This document shows positions 43,373 to 52,346 of a stretch of 64,000 nt of DNA, in pieces. The notes beneath the pieces are model-generated. The model was not told the origin of the DNA. It did no database searches and saw nothing but the letters and a program-made list of their open reading frames with translations. Source of the stretch: Microvirga sp. TS319 (lineage in GTDB: Bacteria > Pseudomonadota > Alphaproteobacteria > Rhizobiales > Beijerinckiaceae); NCBI RefSeq assembly GCF_041276405.1, contig NZ_JBGGGT010000002.1, positions 2,579,001 to 2,643,000 on the forward strand. The letters are read 5' to 3'. The first letter of the stretch is position 1. Every line of letters starts with the position of its first letter. The translations under genes and the position numbers were made by a program.

Positions 43373-43777
43373 TCAGGCCGCCTGCTGTTCGGCCACAGCC
43401 GCCTTCTCTTGCGCGAAGACATCCTTGGCTGCGAACAGACCGTTCAAGGCCGCTGGAAAGCCGGCATACACCGCCATCTGCATCAGGATCTCGACGATCT
43501 CCTCACGGGTCAGGCCGACGTTCAGGCCGGCCCGAAGATGGACCCTCAGCTGCGGGGTCGCATGGCCCAACGCTGTCAGGGCCGCGATGGTGGCGATCTC
43601 CCGCTCGCGCAGGGAGAGGCCGGGGCGTTCGTAGATGTCGCCGAAGGGAAACTCGACGAGGTAGCGGGCGAAGTCGGGCGCGATGCCGGCGAGACTGTCG
43701 ACGACGCGCTGGCCGCCTTCGCCATCGATGGCGGCGAGGTTCTTCAGGCCGCGCTCAAGGCGGATGGTGTCGGTCAT
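43373..43777 (-). CDS. Carboxymuconolactone decarboxylase family protein
   Basis: The 134-residue protein has the CMD fold: FPFGDIYERPGLSLREREIA, TIAALTALGHATPQLRVHLR, LNVGLTREEIVEILMQMAVY. Members include 4-carboxymuconolactone decarboxylase and AhpD-like proteins; this one lacks the CxxC of AhpD, so a lyase-like or unknown role is more likely. It follows the MBL hydrolase gene on the same strand with a 48-bp gap and probably shares its LysR control. Confidence 0.9.
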   Translation of the reverse strand: MTDTIRLERGLKNLAAIDGEGGQRVVDSLAGIAPDFARYLVEFPFGDIYERPGLSLREREIATIAALTALGHATPQLRVHLRAGLNVGLTREEIVEILMQMAVYAGFPAALNGLFAAKDVFAQEKAAVAEQQAA

Positions 43778-43825
43778 GGTGCTTCTTCCTTGTCTTGAAG
43801 GTGGAGGGGTCTCGGCCCGGCAGGG

Positions 43826-44746
43826 TCAGCCGAGGGGATGTTCAGGCGCCAAGACGTAGCCGGTGCCGTCGCGGACGATGCGACCCAGGCCCGGAAAGCC
43901 GATATGCATGCCGGCGACCGGCAATTCGTCGGAGGCTACCCAGTCCAGGGTGCGCCGCCGCATGGCGGCCGCCGCGGGCCGGTCGACGTCGAAGATGACC
44001 GACCATTCCGGATGCCGGAGCTGCAGGGCCGCCACGTGGATGATGTCGCCCCAGATCAGCAGGCGCTCGCCCCCGCGCTCGATCAGATAGCCGGTATGCC
44101 CGGGCGTGTGCCCCGGCAGCGGGACGGAGGTGACGCCGGGGGCCACCTGGTGCCCGGGCGTCATCAGCGTCGTGCGTCCCTTGTAAGGGGCCAGCGATGC
44201 GGCCGCATTGGTGATCATCGGCTGCATCAGCTCCGGGGCGCGGGACGGCAGGCCCGGGTCGAGCCAGAACGCCGCTTCGGCCTCGGGCACGAGGAGCTCG
44301 GCCTTCGGGAACGTGGCTTCTCCCCTAGCGTCCCGAAGCCCGGCCGCGTGATCCACGTGCAGGTGGGTCATCAGCACGGCGTCGACCTCGTTCGGGGCGA
44401 TGCCCGCGGCCGCAAGCGCCTCGACCGCATGACCCAGCCGTGGGCCGCGTACATGGCCCGTCCCCGCATCCACCAGCATCACCCTGTTGCCGGTCCGGAT
44501 CGCGAAGGCGTTGACGGCCGTTTCGACAGGCCCGGGAGGAAGCCCCGCCGCAGCCGTGAGGCGCACAGCCGTCTCCCGGTCGGCCTCGGGGAAGTGGGAC
44601 GGCGCGAGGTCGAGGTGACCATCGCCCAAGGCGATCACCTCGTAATCGCCGATTGTGAAGCGGCTGGTGCCGGCCGCGCCAAGCAGTCCCGGCGCGACGG
44701 GCAGAGCATCGATGTGTTTTTCAGACCTGTGGTGCTGGAGCGGCAT
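43826..44746 (-). CDS. MBL-fold metallo-hydrolase
   Basis: The protein of about 306 residues shows the zinc-binding motif VLMTHLHVDHAAGLRD, then PLPGHTPGHTGYLIE, WGDIIHVAALQ and a C-terminal GMHIGFPG. It resembles lactonase/hydrolase members acting on small substrates. GAGGTTCCT precedes the ATG at 44746. It is divergent from a LysR gene, the usual arrangement for a regulated catabolic or detoxification gene. Confidence 0.9.
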   Translation of the reverse strand: MPLQHHRSEKHIDALPVAPGLLGAAGTSRFTIGDYEVIALGDGHLDLAPSHFPEADRETAVRLTAAAGLPPGPVETAVNAFAIRTGNRVMLVDAGTGHVRGPRLGHAVEALAAAGIAPNEVDAVLMTHLHVDHAAGLRDARGEATFPKAELLVPEAEAAFWLDPGLPSRAPELMQPMITNAAASLAPYKGRTTLMTPGHQVAPGVTSVPLPGHTPGHTGYLIERGGERLLIWGDIIHVAALQLRHPEWSVIFDVDRPAAAAMRRRTLDWVASDELPVAGMHIGFPGLGRIVRDGTGYVLAPEHPLG

Positions 44747-44810
44747 AGGAACCTCGAAGCATGTGGAGACCGCCCTGGCGGCCCCTTGCACGAAGGTTCT
44801 AATCCGCTGT

Positions 44811-44826
44811 ACTTCATCGAAGAAGT
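44811..44826. promoter_or_regulatory. Candidate LysR binding palindrome
   Basis: ACTTC-ATCGAA-GAAGT lies in the 108-bp divergent region between the MBL hydrolase and LysR genes. The spacing and position fit a LysR-type T-N11-A site, but this is by eye only. Confidence 0.4.
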
Positions 44827-44854
44827 GACAGAATTGAACGCCGCACCTTCAAAG

Positions 44855-45724
44855 ATGAACGAAGCTCCCTGGCCGGATCTGCAAGCCTTCCTCGCCGTGG
44901 CCCGCACGGGCAGCCTTGCCGCAGCAGCCGAGATCCTGACCACAAGTGCGCCGACGCTCGGCCGACGGATTGCTGCCCTGGAGGCGGATCTTGGTGTCAG
45001 GCTCTTCACCAAGGCGACGGCCGGGTACCGCCTGACCCAGTCCGGGGAGCAGCTTGTGCCCGCGGCCGAGGCGGCGGAACAGGCCATGCTGGCTTTCCTG
45101 CGCCGGCGTGACGGGCTCTCGCAGGAGGTCTCCGGCACAGTCCGCATCGCCGCACCGGAAACCATCGTCACGCATCTCCTGGCCCCTCGCCTGCCCGACT
45201 TGCGGATCCGACACCCGGCCCTGACGGTGACGTTTTCGACCGGGCCTGCCCTGGTGAGCCTGCCCCGGCGCGATGCCGACCTCGCGCTCCGGATCGGCCG
45301 CCCCGGCGAGGACGAGCTTCTGGCCCGCAAGGTTGGCGACATCGTTTTCCGGGCGTACGCACCGCGCGCGGCGCAGCTGCCGGTGGAGGAAATGGCCGAT
45401 CTCAAGACCGTTCCTTGGATCGGATGGGGCGAGGACTTCGCCGCGTTGCCGATTGCCCGGTCCACTCAAGGAGTGTTCGCCCGGGAGCGCCAGGCTGCGG
45501 CCGCCAGCGCGATGCATCTGCAGGTGATCCTGGCCAAGCAGCTTGGAGCCGCCCTGCTCGCGCCTGATTTCGTCGGAGCCGCCGATCCCGACCTGATTGA
45601 ACTTCTCGACGATGTGCTCCTGACGCAGCCCTTGTGGCTCGTCGCAAGCGCCGAGGCGCGGGGAGCGGCGCGGACCGAGGCGCTGACAGCCTGGGTGGCC
45701 GAGGCTGTACGGACATTGTCCTGA
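44855..45724 (+). CDS. LysR family transcriptional regulator
   Basis: The 289-residue protein has an N-terminal winged HTH (LQAFLAVARTGSLAAAAEIL, RRIAALEADLGVRLF) and a two-lobed effector domain (VRIAAPETIVTHLLAPRLPD, ALRIGRPGEDELLARKVGDI). The ATG at 44855 gives the family's normal N-terminus; the frame is open far upstream but that part is antisense to the MBL gene. It probably controls the divergent MBL hydrolase and decarboxylase genes. Confidence 0.93.
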   Translation: MNEAPWPDLQAFLAVARTGSLAAAAEILTTSAPTLGRRIAALEADLGVRLFTKATAGYRLTQSGEQLVPAAEAAEQAMLAFLRRRDGLSQEVSGTVRIAAPETIVTHLLAPRLPDLRIRHPALTVTFSTGPALVSLPRRDADLALRIGRPGEDELLARKVGDIVFRAYAPRAAQLPVEEMADLKTVPWIGWGEDFAALPIARSTQGVFARERQAAAASAMHLQVILAKQLGAALLAPDFVGAADPDLIELLDDVLLTQPLWLVASAEARGAARTEALTAWVAEAVRTLS

Positions 45725-45840
45725 TCCGAGCGGGCTCCGGACAGCGACGGCGAACCTCCTCAACGACGGCACCCTTATCGACGTGAAGACCGCCCTGACT
45801 CCTATGGTGGAAAGATCGTTCCTCCGCCAGATCGTCGGCT

Positions 45841-45944
45841 AGAGCCTTTTCCGCAAAAGTGGATGCCGGTTTTGCGAAGAAAAGGCGTCTTTCTCAAACA
45901 ACAAATGCCTTTTCCGTGAACCGAAGTTCATGGAAAAGGCTCTA
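45841..45944. repeat. Two-hairpin intergenic repeat, copy 2
   Basis: AGAGCCTTTTCC at the left and GGAAAAGGCTCT at the right enclose AAAAGTGGATGCCGGTTTTG and a second hairpin. The arm words differ from the GCATCG type but the core is the same. No other feature is seen between 45725 and 46122. Confidence 0.75.
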
Positions 45945-46122
45945 GGCGGCCCAGGCGCAGCTCGGCGGCAGGATAATCACGCCCATCCCGGCCGTTGCCC
46001 CATTCAGCCTCAAGCTATCGGTTCGCCACGCTCGCAGAACCGGGTTCCGGGGCACCCTATTCGAATTCAGCTGTCGCGGCCTGCACCTTCGGCTGGAGGC
46101 AGCATGCCATCCAGAGCGAGCT

Positions 46123-47298
46123 TCACAATGCATGCAGGTCCCGGACGGTACCTTCATTGCGATGCTCCCTCGGGTATTCGAGCTGCATCGCGACGAAGTC
46201 TGCCGTGCGCCTGCCGTAGCGAGCGGCGATGCTCTGGAGGGCTCGGTCAAGCGCTCGGGCCGGCGGCTCTCTGACGGATGGAAGTCTCTGCTGCACCGGC
46301 CAGACCGTGGCGACCGTGTCGGGGACGATGCGGATACCATTCCGGGTCGGCCGCGCCTTTGCCGTACTGGCGAAGGTCACCGCTCGCGAGCGGTAGGTTC
46401 GCGTCCAGGCGTCCGCCACGAGCGCGAGCGCCACCTCATCGATTCCGGGTTCAAGTTCCATCCCGAATGTCTCGCGCTTCCAGAACGCGAGCGAATTGCC
46501 TATCGCGGTCAGCGCGAACGGCCGTGTGAACGTGAACTCATCACTGTCATGACGGGCGTCCCAGTGAGTGAGACCGAGGTCCCGGGCGACGGCCTCAGCC
46601 TTATGTCGCCCGGCAATGGCCTCGATAAGGGTCAGCGCCATTGGCATCGAGGCGCTGATCCCGGTGGTCGTGATCACGCCGTCATCGACCACCAATCTCC
46701 GGTCTGGCACATAGCGGATGGTGGGATGCCTGTCGCGCATCTCATCAAGATAGTACCAGTGCGTCGTCGCTCGCTTGCCGTCGAGCAAGCCCGCCTCGGC
46801 AACCACTTTGGCACCAGCGCAGACGCCGATAACGATGGCACCTTTGGCGGCCTGGTTCCGGATCCATCGTAGAGCCATCGGATCATCGTCGCGGCTCATG
46901 GCGGGCACGACGACATAATCGGCGCCATCCGGATATCGGGCATCAAAATCTGCTACAGTCGCATCTGGCTCGACCGTGAGCACCGGAAACAGCGTCACTG
47001 GTCCCGCCTTTGTCGCCAGTGCCACCACATGGGCGACATCGGCTCGCCGGAGAATGCCGGTGGGCATCAGATAGTCTGTGGTTTCGGTGGCGTCATTGAT
47101 GCCGATGACTGCGATCAGCGGTCGCGGACGTTTTGGCGGCTTCAAGGCAGAGAGTATCGCCTCAGCTTCGTCGTCCGGGATCGGTGGCGCGGATTTCGCC
47201 GGTGGCGCCGGAGGCAGTGAGAGAAGCCAGGCCCCGCCGACCACCAGGAGGAGTGTAGCGGCACTCAATCCGATCCCCGATGCAAGTCGCTTGTTCAT
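46123..47298 (-). CDS. Membrane-anchored DJ-1/PfpI family protein
   Basis: The 391-residue protein has an N-terminal membrane anchor or signal (LSAATLLLVVGGAWLLSLPP) and a Pro-rich linker. The DJ-1/PfpI domain (about 58-245) contains RPLIAVIGINDATETTDYLM, PVLTVEPDATVADFDARYPD and the nucleophile elbow IVIGVCAGAKVVAEAG with Cys. The C-terminal half is unassigned. The ATG at 47298 has GGAGCG upstream. It resembles GlxA/AraC-type amidotransferase-like domains but has no HTH. A 256-bp part of it is repeated near the end of the window. Confidence 0.85.
   Translation of the reverse strand: MNKRLASGIGLSAATLLLVVGGAWLLSLPPAPPAKSAPPIPDDEAEAILSALKPPKRPRPLIAVIGINDATETTDYLMPTGILRRADVAHVVALATKAGPVTLFPVLTVEPDATVADFDARYPDGADYVVVPAMSRDDDPMALRWIRNQAAKGAIVIGVCAGAKVVAEAGLLDGKRATTHWYYLDEMRDRHPTIRYVPDRRLVVDDGVITTTGISASMPMALTLIEAIAGRHKAEAVARDLGLTHWDARHDSDEFTFTRPFALTAIGNSLAFWKRETFGMELEPGIDEVALALVADAWTRTYRSRAVTFASTAKARPTRNGIRIVPDTVATVWPVQQRLPSVREPPARALDRALQSIAARYGRRTADFVAMQLEYPREHRNEGTVRDLHAL
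46968..47223. repeat. 256-bp segment duplicated at 63395-63650
   Basis: The two segments are collinear without gaps at an offset of 16427 bp and differ at only a few positions (for example 47144, 47173 and 47204). The segment covers the coding region for the linker and the first part of the DJ-1 domain. Confidence 0.95.
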
Positions 47299-47628
47299 GA
47301 CGATTGGCGCTCCAGGATTGTGCCCAGGTCCCGTTCGATCGCTGAAACGACCCACTCGTGACCCATCGGTTCGCCACCTTACCATGGAGAGCCTGGATGG
47401 CGATCTGTTCGGCTGCACGATAGGCTGGGGTGAGCGAGCCCCCCGGATGGGGACCCGTATCCCACCAGAGGCCAAGGAGATCATTCCAATCGGCCGGCGG
47501 GCCTAAGGTCTCGGCAGGTGTCCACCTTCGTGGAAGTGCATTTACAAAATCCGTTTTGCGTTCATGGCCGTGTCCAGTGACAGTGGGATGCCTGACCAGG
47601 ACGGTTCCGAATCATAAACGGTAGAGTG

Positions 47629-48075
47629 ATGAGCGACGCGATCATGAATGGACCGTCCGGCGGCTTTGCGAAGCTCGTCCCAGAACTCGATGTGCTGAAC
47701 CTGGCTGACAGCCTGCGCTTCTGGTGCGATGGCCTCGGGTTCACGATCGCCTATCAACGGCCGGAGAGCGCCTTCGCCTATCTCGAGCGAGAAGGGGCTC
47801 AGGTCATGCTGTGCGAGATGAACGGGAATTGGCGGACCGGCCCCCTTGAGCGGCCCCTTGGACGCGGCATCAACTTCCAGATCGAGGCGAGCAGCCTCGA
47901 GCCGATCCTCGCTGCGCTCTCGGCAATGGGATGGCGGCTGTTTCGCGACGTTCACGACGCCTGGTACCGCACCGGGAACGTCGAGGGTGGGAACCGCCAG
48001 TTTCTCGTCCAGGATCCCGACGGATACCTGCTGCGCTTCTATCAAAACCTCGGGCAGCGTGAGGCGCAGGCGTAA
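47629..48075 (+). CDS. VOC family protein (bleomycin-resistance-like)
   Basis: The 148-residue protein has the glyoxalase/bleomycin resistance fold: KLVPELDVLNLADSLRFWCD, GFTIAYQRPESAFAYLEREG, then NRQFLVQDPDGYLLRFYQNL. Ble-type proteins bind and sequester glycopeptide drugs; related VOC proteins have other roles, so resistance is not proven. The ribosome site is weak (AGAG). It is convergent with the VanZ-like gene. Confidence 0.88.
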   Translation: MSDAIMNGPSGGFAKLVPELDVLNLADSLRFWCDGLGFTIAYQRPESAFAYLEREGAQVMLCEMNGNWRTGPLERPLGRGINFQIEASSLEPILAALSAMGWRLFRDVHDAWYRTGNVEGGNRQFLVQDPDGYLLRFYQNLGQREAQA

Positions 48076-48129
48076 CGGCGAAGGCTGATCCTATTGAGGC
48101 GGGAGCTGCGCTCAAACACCTCTATGGAT

Positions 48130-48474
48130 TCATGGATCGGGCTTGCAGCGCTCGATGAGCATGGCGAAAGCGATTCCGAGGAGGGCGCCTGAGGCCTTCA
48201 CCAGACCATCAGGCAGGCGGCCATGGCGGCCTGGAACGTGGTTTTGGGCGACCTCAAGAAGTCCGACGAGCCCGAGCAGCAGGACCAGGATCGGCACGCG
48301 GTGCTTCGGGTAGCCGAGGCAAAGGGCGGCTCCGATCACCGCGAAGGCGGCAAACCGTTCCAGGTTGACCGGAGCGCCGGTTACAGGCCGAAACTCGATG
48401 GGCGCGAGGGTAAAGACCGCAATGGCGAGGATCAGCAGCCAGGCGACCCAGCGGAAGAAGGTCTTGGGTGTCAT
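48130..48474 (-). CDS. VanZ family membrane protein
   Basis: The 114-residue protein has three or four hydrophobic helices (FFRWVAWLLILAIAVFTLAP, then NLERFAAFAVIGAALCLGYP, then VPILVLLLGLVGLLEVAQNH) and the HGRLPDGLVKASGALLGI segment typical of VanZ. The family is linked to glycopeptide resistance in some species but is common and mostly uncharacterised. The ATG at 48474 gives the normal N-terminus. Confidence 0.85.
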   Translation of the reverse strand: MTPKTFFRWVAWLLILAIAVFTLAPIEFRPVTGAPVNLERFAAFAVIGAALCLGYPKHRVPILVLLLGLVGLLEVAQNHVPGRHGRLPDGLVKASGALLGIAFAMLIERCKPDP

Positions 48475-48575
48475 GGAAAGCGGTTTAGCCGATGAAGCCG
48501 GAGCTGTGTATCGCCCTTTTGCGCCTCCGGCGTCGCGCAGGACGGGCATGAAGCTCCAAAAGCCCATCCATGGAA

Positions 48576-49094
48576 TCAGGCCTCGGCGTCAGTGACATAG
48601 AGATACCGCAGAACCTCCTGCCCGGTGGCGCGGCTGATCCTGGTGAACACCTCCCGCCTCTGGTGAACCCTCTCGGCTACCTTCTGGGAAGGCAGGTTTT
48701 CGGGGCTGGTGATGCTCACCACCCGCGGCATCCGGAGGGTGCCGAGCCCATAGCGCACGCAGGCGCGGGCGGCTTCCGTCGCAAAGCCCTGGTGCCCGAA
48801 CCAGCCCCACAGGTGATAGCCGACCTCCGGCTCCTCCTCCGGCTCCTGCCCGGCTGGCGTCCTCTGAAGGGTGAGCCCGCAATCGCCGATCGGATCGCCT
48901 GTATCCCTGCTGATGACAGCCCAGAGGCCGAACCCGTTCCAGGCGTCGCTGTCGAAGGCAAGCTCCTGAAACCACGCCCGGGTTTCGGGATACGACTTCG
49001 GCGCGGGATAGGACCGCATGCACTCCCGGTCGCGATAGATGCGATGGAGACCGGACGTCTCCGAGCGGTGGAACAAAAGAGACGGCGTCGTTCC
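48576..49094 (-). CDS. GNAT family N-acetyltransferase, start unresolved
   Basis: The RimJ/RimL-like GNAT domain includes LHRIYRDRECMRSYPAPKSY, WNGFGLWAVISRDTGDPIGD, the acetyl-CoA site region VGYHLWGWFGHQGFATEAAR and LRMPRVVSITSPENLPSQKV. The upper boundary is set by resemblance, not by a start codon: an ATG at 49019 would remove the first strand, and the frame stays open to 49337 through a tandem repeat and a regulator fragment. A rearrangement or frameshift at the 5' end is likely. Confidence 0.7.
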   Translation of the reverse strand, partial: GTTPSLLFHRSETSGLHRIYRDRECMRSYPAPKSYPETRAWFQELAFDSDAWNGFGLWAVISRDTGDPIGDCGLTLQRTPAGQEPEEEPEVGYHLWGWFGHQGFATEAARACVRYGLGTLRMPRVVSITSPENLPSQKVAERVHQRREVFTRISRATGQEVLRYLYVTDAEA

Positions 49095-49169
49095 CAAAGG
49101 GCCGCATGTAGGACCAGGCTGCCCCTCCCGCGGCAAGCCGGGCGCGCTGGAAAAGCGAGAGCACCCCAG

Positions 49170-49235
49170 TGACCTGGCCCCTGGTGACCTGGCTCCTGGT
49201 ACCTGACCCCTGGTGACCTGGCCCCTGGGGCTGCC
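49170..49235. repeat. Short imperfect tandem repeat
   Basis: Units of about 13-16 bp based on CCTGGTGACCTGGCCC occur four times in a row with small changes, directly upstream of the acetyltransferase coding region. Confidence 0.75.
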
Positions 49236-49272
49236 TCGATAAGGAGGACGGTGAGCAAACCCGAGGTGCGTC

Positions 49273-49400
49273 GTGAGCTCTTCCGCCCGGTTCTTAACCC
49301 CGTCCCAAGCTGCCAAGCGGCTCCGCGTCTCCACCAAGGCTCTCCGCCTTTATGAGCAGCGCGGCCTGGTTGCTCCGATCGGTACGGCAGCCGGGTGGCG
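49273..49400 (+). pseudogene. MerR family regulator, N-terminal fragment
   Basis: The GTG-started frame encodes a MerR HTH, FLTPSQAAKRLRVSTKALRL, then YEQRGLVAPIGTAAGWRA, and then loses similarity. The rest of the DNA-binding domain and the effector part are missing. GAGG precedes the GTG. The following 430 bp hold no gene I recognise. Confidence 0.65.
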
Positions 49401-49829
49401 GGCCTGGATGCCAACCCGGCTCTCAAGTCCAGGGTGGACCGGACACGGCTGTTGCTCCTGGCCGAGAGATCGAACATGGCCGCGCCGATCTGCCCGGCGA
49501 TGGTCTTGGTGGCCGAGGACAGCGGGACAATGCTGTTGGAGACAGAACTGGCCTTGGGGGGCTGTGCTGGTCTTAGAGGAAGCGGTCTGGTCCGAGGCGG
49601 CCATCAGGATCTGAAGACCTTGAGCGAGGGTGGAATTGACGTGCATGGCGGCCGCCCTGGAGCGCCATTGCCCGCATCATGCCCGGGCTCAGGCGGAAAG
49701 CACGACGTGGCCGCATCATGCGCCACCGATAGGAATTCTGGTCTACAGTGGGGTGAGATGGTTACGACAACCTCGCTATTCGTCCGATAAAGCCCTATGG
49801 AATCAAGCCGAAGTGCGACGAGCGGGACG

Positions 49830-49947
49830 CTAGCGCATCGTGCGAAGACGTGAACCCGGTTTTTCGCCGGAACGATGCGCTCATCCAAGACGGGAGCATA
49901 GGATCGATCCCAAGAGTGGAATCCACTTTTCACGTCCGATGCTCTAG
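49830..49947. repeat. Two-hairpin intergenic repeat, copy 3
   Basis: Unit A pairs GCGCATCGT with ACGATGCGC; unit B pairs GAGCATAGGAT with its partner ending GTCCGATGCTC around AGAGTGGAATCCACTTTT. Both ends carry CTAG. Confidence 0.85.
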
Positions 49948-50029
49948 GGATAGCCTCTCATCCAAGAGATGTCTGGACTTCGTTGGTTTGGGCTGCGCAA
50001 TTCCGGCAACCCTGGATCCCGAGCGTTCA

Positions 50030-50145
50030 TCAGAAACTCTGCCGGCGTGCGGTAGCCCAGACACTTGCGTGGCGTCTCGTCGAGCCGCTCACAGATGGCG
50101 ATCAGCGCCTCATCCGAGAGGTCCGCGATGTCGGCGCCCGCCAAG
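50030..50145 (-). pseudogene. IS30-family transposase C-terminal fragment
   Basis: The frame reads DLSDEALIAICERLDETPRK followed by CLGYRTPAEFL. This matches the conserved end of IS30-type transposases (RLDxxPRKxLGYRTPxE). No catalytic residues remain. Confidence 0.65.
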
Positions 50146-50220
50146 CGGGAACATTGTCTCACGCTCAGGAGGCTGTATTCTGAGTGCCGACCACTCTCGT
50201 CCCGACACACAAGGTGATGG

Positions 50221-51081
50221 ATGAATCCGCTCGACTTCCGTTCCGACTATGCACATTCCGGAGAGGGATTATCGGAACTGACACGGCTCATCTACGACGT
50301 TTTCGAAGTCGATGTTTCGCCACTGGACCGCCTGGGCCATGATCCAAGCATTGTCGCGTTCGGTTGGTGGCTCGGGAACGAGTTGGTCGCCAATGTCAGC
50401 CTTCATGAGCGGCGGCTGTGGTTGATGGGAGAACAGGTAGCAGCCTTTGGCGTTCAGTCCGTCGCGGTTCGACCAGAGTGGCGAGGGAAAGGCCTGTTTC
50501 GCGATCTTATGCGCCGAGCACTCAGTTACGTCGATGCCAGGGTAGACCTCGTTATTCTCGCAACCGGTACGCCGAGCCTCTACACGCCATTCGGCTTTCG
50601 TCAGATCGAAGAAACAACATTTGGTGCCGGATTGGCGCAACAGCATACGCGGCCGAGATACCGTCTCTTATCCTTGTATGAGGACAAGGATGTCACGCTT
50701 CTAAAGGAAATGTTTTCCCGCCGAAGCCCGACTTCGCTGGTGGCTTCGGCGTGCGACCACCCAGCCTTGTTCATGTTGAAGGCGGTCGAGACGCCCGAAA
50801 TAGAATTGATCCACCTCCCGGATCTTGATGCGGTCGTTGCGGTCAAAGGACGGGAGGGGCCATCGATGACCCTGCTCGACATTGTTGCGCCGTCGATCCC
50901 TTCGCTGGAAGGTATTGTTGCCGCGCTCGGATACGCCGGGGAGCGGATCGACGTGCACCTGACGCCCGATCGCCTCTCCTGGGTCCCCGAGGAGCAGACC
51001 CCTGTCGATAATGGGAACATGGTTCGCGGCTTCTTCGCACCTGAGACGCAAGCCTTCATGCTGTCCGACATGCAGATTTAA
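50221..51081 (+). CDS. GNAT family N-acetyltransferase (Eis-like)
   Basis: The 286-residue protein has an N-terminal GNAT domain with the acetyl-CoA loop VQSVAVRPEWRGKGLFRDLM and DLVILATGTPSLYTPFGFRQ. The C-terminal part may be a second GNAT-like lobe or SCP-like domain (HLPDLDAVVAVKGREGPSMT). The size and order resemble enhanced intracellular survival type acetyltransferases. The substrate is unknown. It is not in an operon. Confidence 0.85.
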   Translation: MNPLDFRSDYAHSGEGLSELTRLIYDVFEVDVSPLDRLGHDPSIVAFGWWLGNELVANVSLHERRLWLMGEQVAAFGVQSVAVRPEWRGKGLFRDLMRRALSYVDARVDLVILATGTPSLYTPFGFRQIEETTFGAGLAQQHTRPRYRLLSLYEDKDVTLLKEMFSRRSPTSLVASACDHPALFMLKAVETPEIELIHLPDLDAVVAVKGREGPSMTLLDIVAPSIPSLEGIVAALGYAGERIDVHLTPDRLSWVPEEQTPVDNGNMVRGFFAPETQAFMLSDMQI

Positions 51082-51304
51082 CCATGCGTCCGGGCTGGCG
51101 CCATTCGCAGATGACGGAAGGGCTTGAACCCGCAGGTCCGTTTGGGCCCGCTGCTCTCCGATCAGTTCAGTTTGAACATATGGCGCGCGGCCTGAGCACG
51201 CCGCCGCATGGCAGCTACAGGACAGTTTCGGATAAGGCCCTGCCTGGGACCGGCCTGACACCAAATCCGGTGTCGGACTTTGCGTCCGCAGGGCCGACGA
51301 TGTC

Positions 51305-51844
51305 TCACGACAGCAAGCGAAATGCCCCACTGTGCACGGCCCTGATCACCTCGTTCAACGTATCCTGCCGACCCTGTCCCTCTGTCCTAAGCACATGTCT
51401 GTCAAACTCTCCAAGCGAAGAAAACTGCTGGTAGAGCGCCGTAATGGGCACCGGATCGGTCAGCGTATCGCCGCCGCGCTCGCGGCACCGCCTGATGGCA
51501 GCCTCAAGCGGCGGGCAGAGGACAATGTAGTGAAGGGGCACAGTGAAGGCCCTGAACGGCTCCAAGAACCAGGGGCCAATGATCCCGTCCACCACAACGA
51601 AATAACCACCCTTGGCGTATCCCTCTGCGGCTTTTGCCACAACGTCGACCACCACTTGGTTCTGCTCATGCGCATCGGGCAGATAGGGAGGGACTGCACC
51701 GTTCTGGATGAAATGCCAAAAGTCGTCGGCATGCAGATGCACCTTCGGTGATCCGAGCTTTCCGGCGAGGGCCCGTGCCGCCGTAGTTTTCCCTGATCCC
51801 GGTGGCCCGGTCAAAATGAGAACTTCACCTTCAAGATCGATCAT
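51305..51844 (-). CDS. P-loop kinase-like AAA family ATPase
   Basis: The 179-residue protein has a Walker A motif at residues 13-21 (LTGPPGSGKTTAARALAGKL), followed by VHLHADDFWHFIQNG and GYFVVVDGIIGPWFLEPFRA. Such small P-loop proteins resemble nucleoside, shikimate or chloramphenicol kinases. The phosphate acceptor is not known. It stands alone between plus-strand and repeat DNA. Confidence 0.82.
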   Translation of the reverse strand: MIDLEGEVLILTGPPGSGKTTAARALAGKLGSPKVHLHADDFWHFIQNGAVPPYLPDAHEQNQVVVDVVAKAAEGYAKGGYFVVVDGIIGPWFLEPFRAFTVPLHYIVLCPPLEAAIRRCRERGGDTLTDPVPITALYQQFSSLGEFDRHVLRTEGQGRQDTLNEVIRAVHSGAFRLLS

Positions 51845-51914
51845 GCGCCACCCTATAACACACCGTGCAATTCCGGTATGCGGTGTGATGAAATCCAGCC
51901 TGCCCTCGGGCGGA

Positions 51915-51993
51915 TCAGCCTGGCAAGGCCTTCTTCAGGTAAGCCGGCATGTCGAGGGTCATGGAGTAGCAGCCGACGCCATTGATGCAGCCG
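51915..51993 (-). pseudogene. 3' remnant of an unknown gene
   Basis: A frame reading CINGVGCYSMTLDMPAYLKK followed by ALPG and TGA ends at 51915. It is cut off near 52000 by a stem-loop (GGTGAGAT and ATCTCACC around a 10-base loop), a sequence that also occurs in part at 49751. The identity is unknown. Confidence 0.35.
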
Positions 51994-52130
51994 GTCGTAG
52001 GGTGAGATGGTTACGGCAATCTCACCATTCGTCTGAGAACCTGCACAAGGCTCTCGCCGCGCCTCCGGCGCTTCATGACGAGCACGGCGGCCTCAAGTCC
52101 GCCTCGCACCGCTCCGGGCGCGGCGCCCGC

Positions 52131-52294
52131 TACAGCATCGGATGTGAAATCGGACCCACATCCGATGCTGTAAGTTGATGGTTTTGAGCATCTTTTCACG
52201 CAAAACCGGTTCCCACTTTTCACGTCCGATGCTCTCCTTGCTTGAGCATCTTTTCACGCAAAACCGGTTCCCACTTTTCACGTCCGATGCTCTA
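52131..52294. repeat. Two-hairpin intergenic repeat, copy 4, with a tandem 52-bp duplication
   Basis: A GCATCGGATGTG palindrome at 52134-52169 is followed by two nearly identical 52-bp units (52184-52235 and 52242-52293), each running from TTGAGCATCTTTTCACGC to GTCCGATGCTCT, separated by 6 bp. Confidence 0.88.
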
Positions 52295-52346
52295 GCGAGA
52301 GCCGTAGGTCGAATCCGGCCAAGCCTCAGTGATCGACCTTCCGACC

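Noticed and set aside
43838..44854. Long open frame upstream of and in frame with the LysR gene
   Set aside because: It is antisense to the MBL hydrolase and the LysR fold starts at 44855.
49750..52037. GGTGAGATGGTTACG sequence at 49751 and 52000 as insertion sequence ends
   Set aside because: Only one copy forms a hairpin, the copies are in the same orientation, and no transposase lies at their sides; it is too little to define an element.
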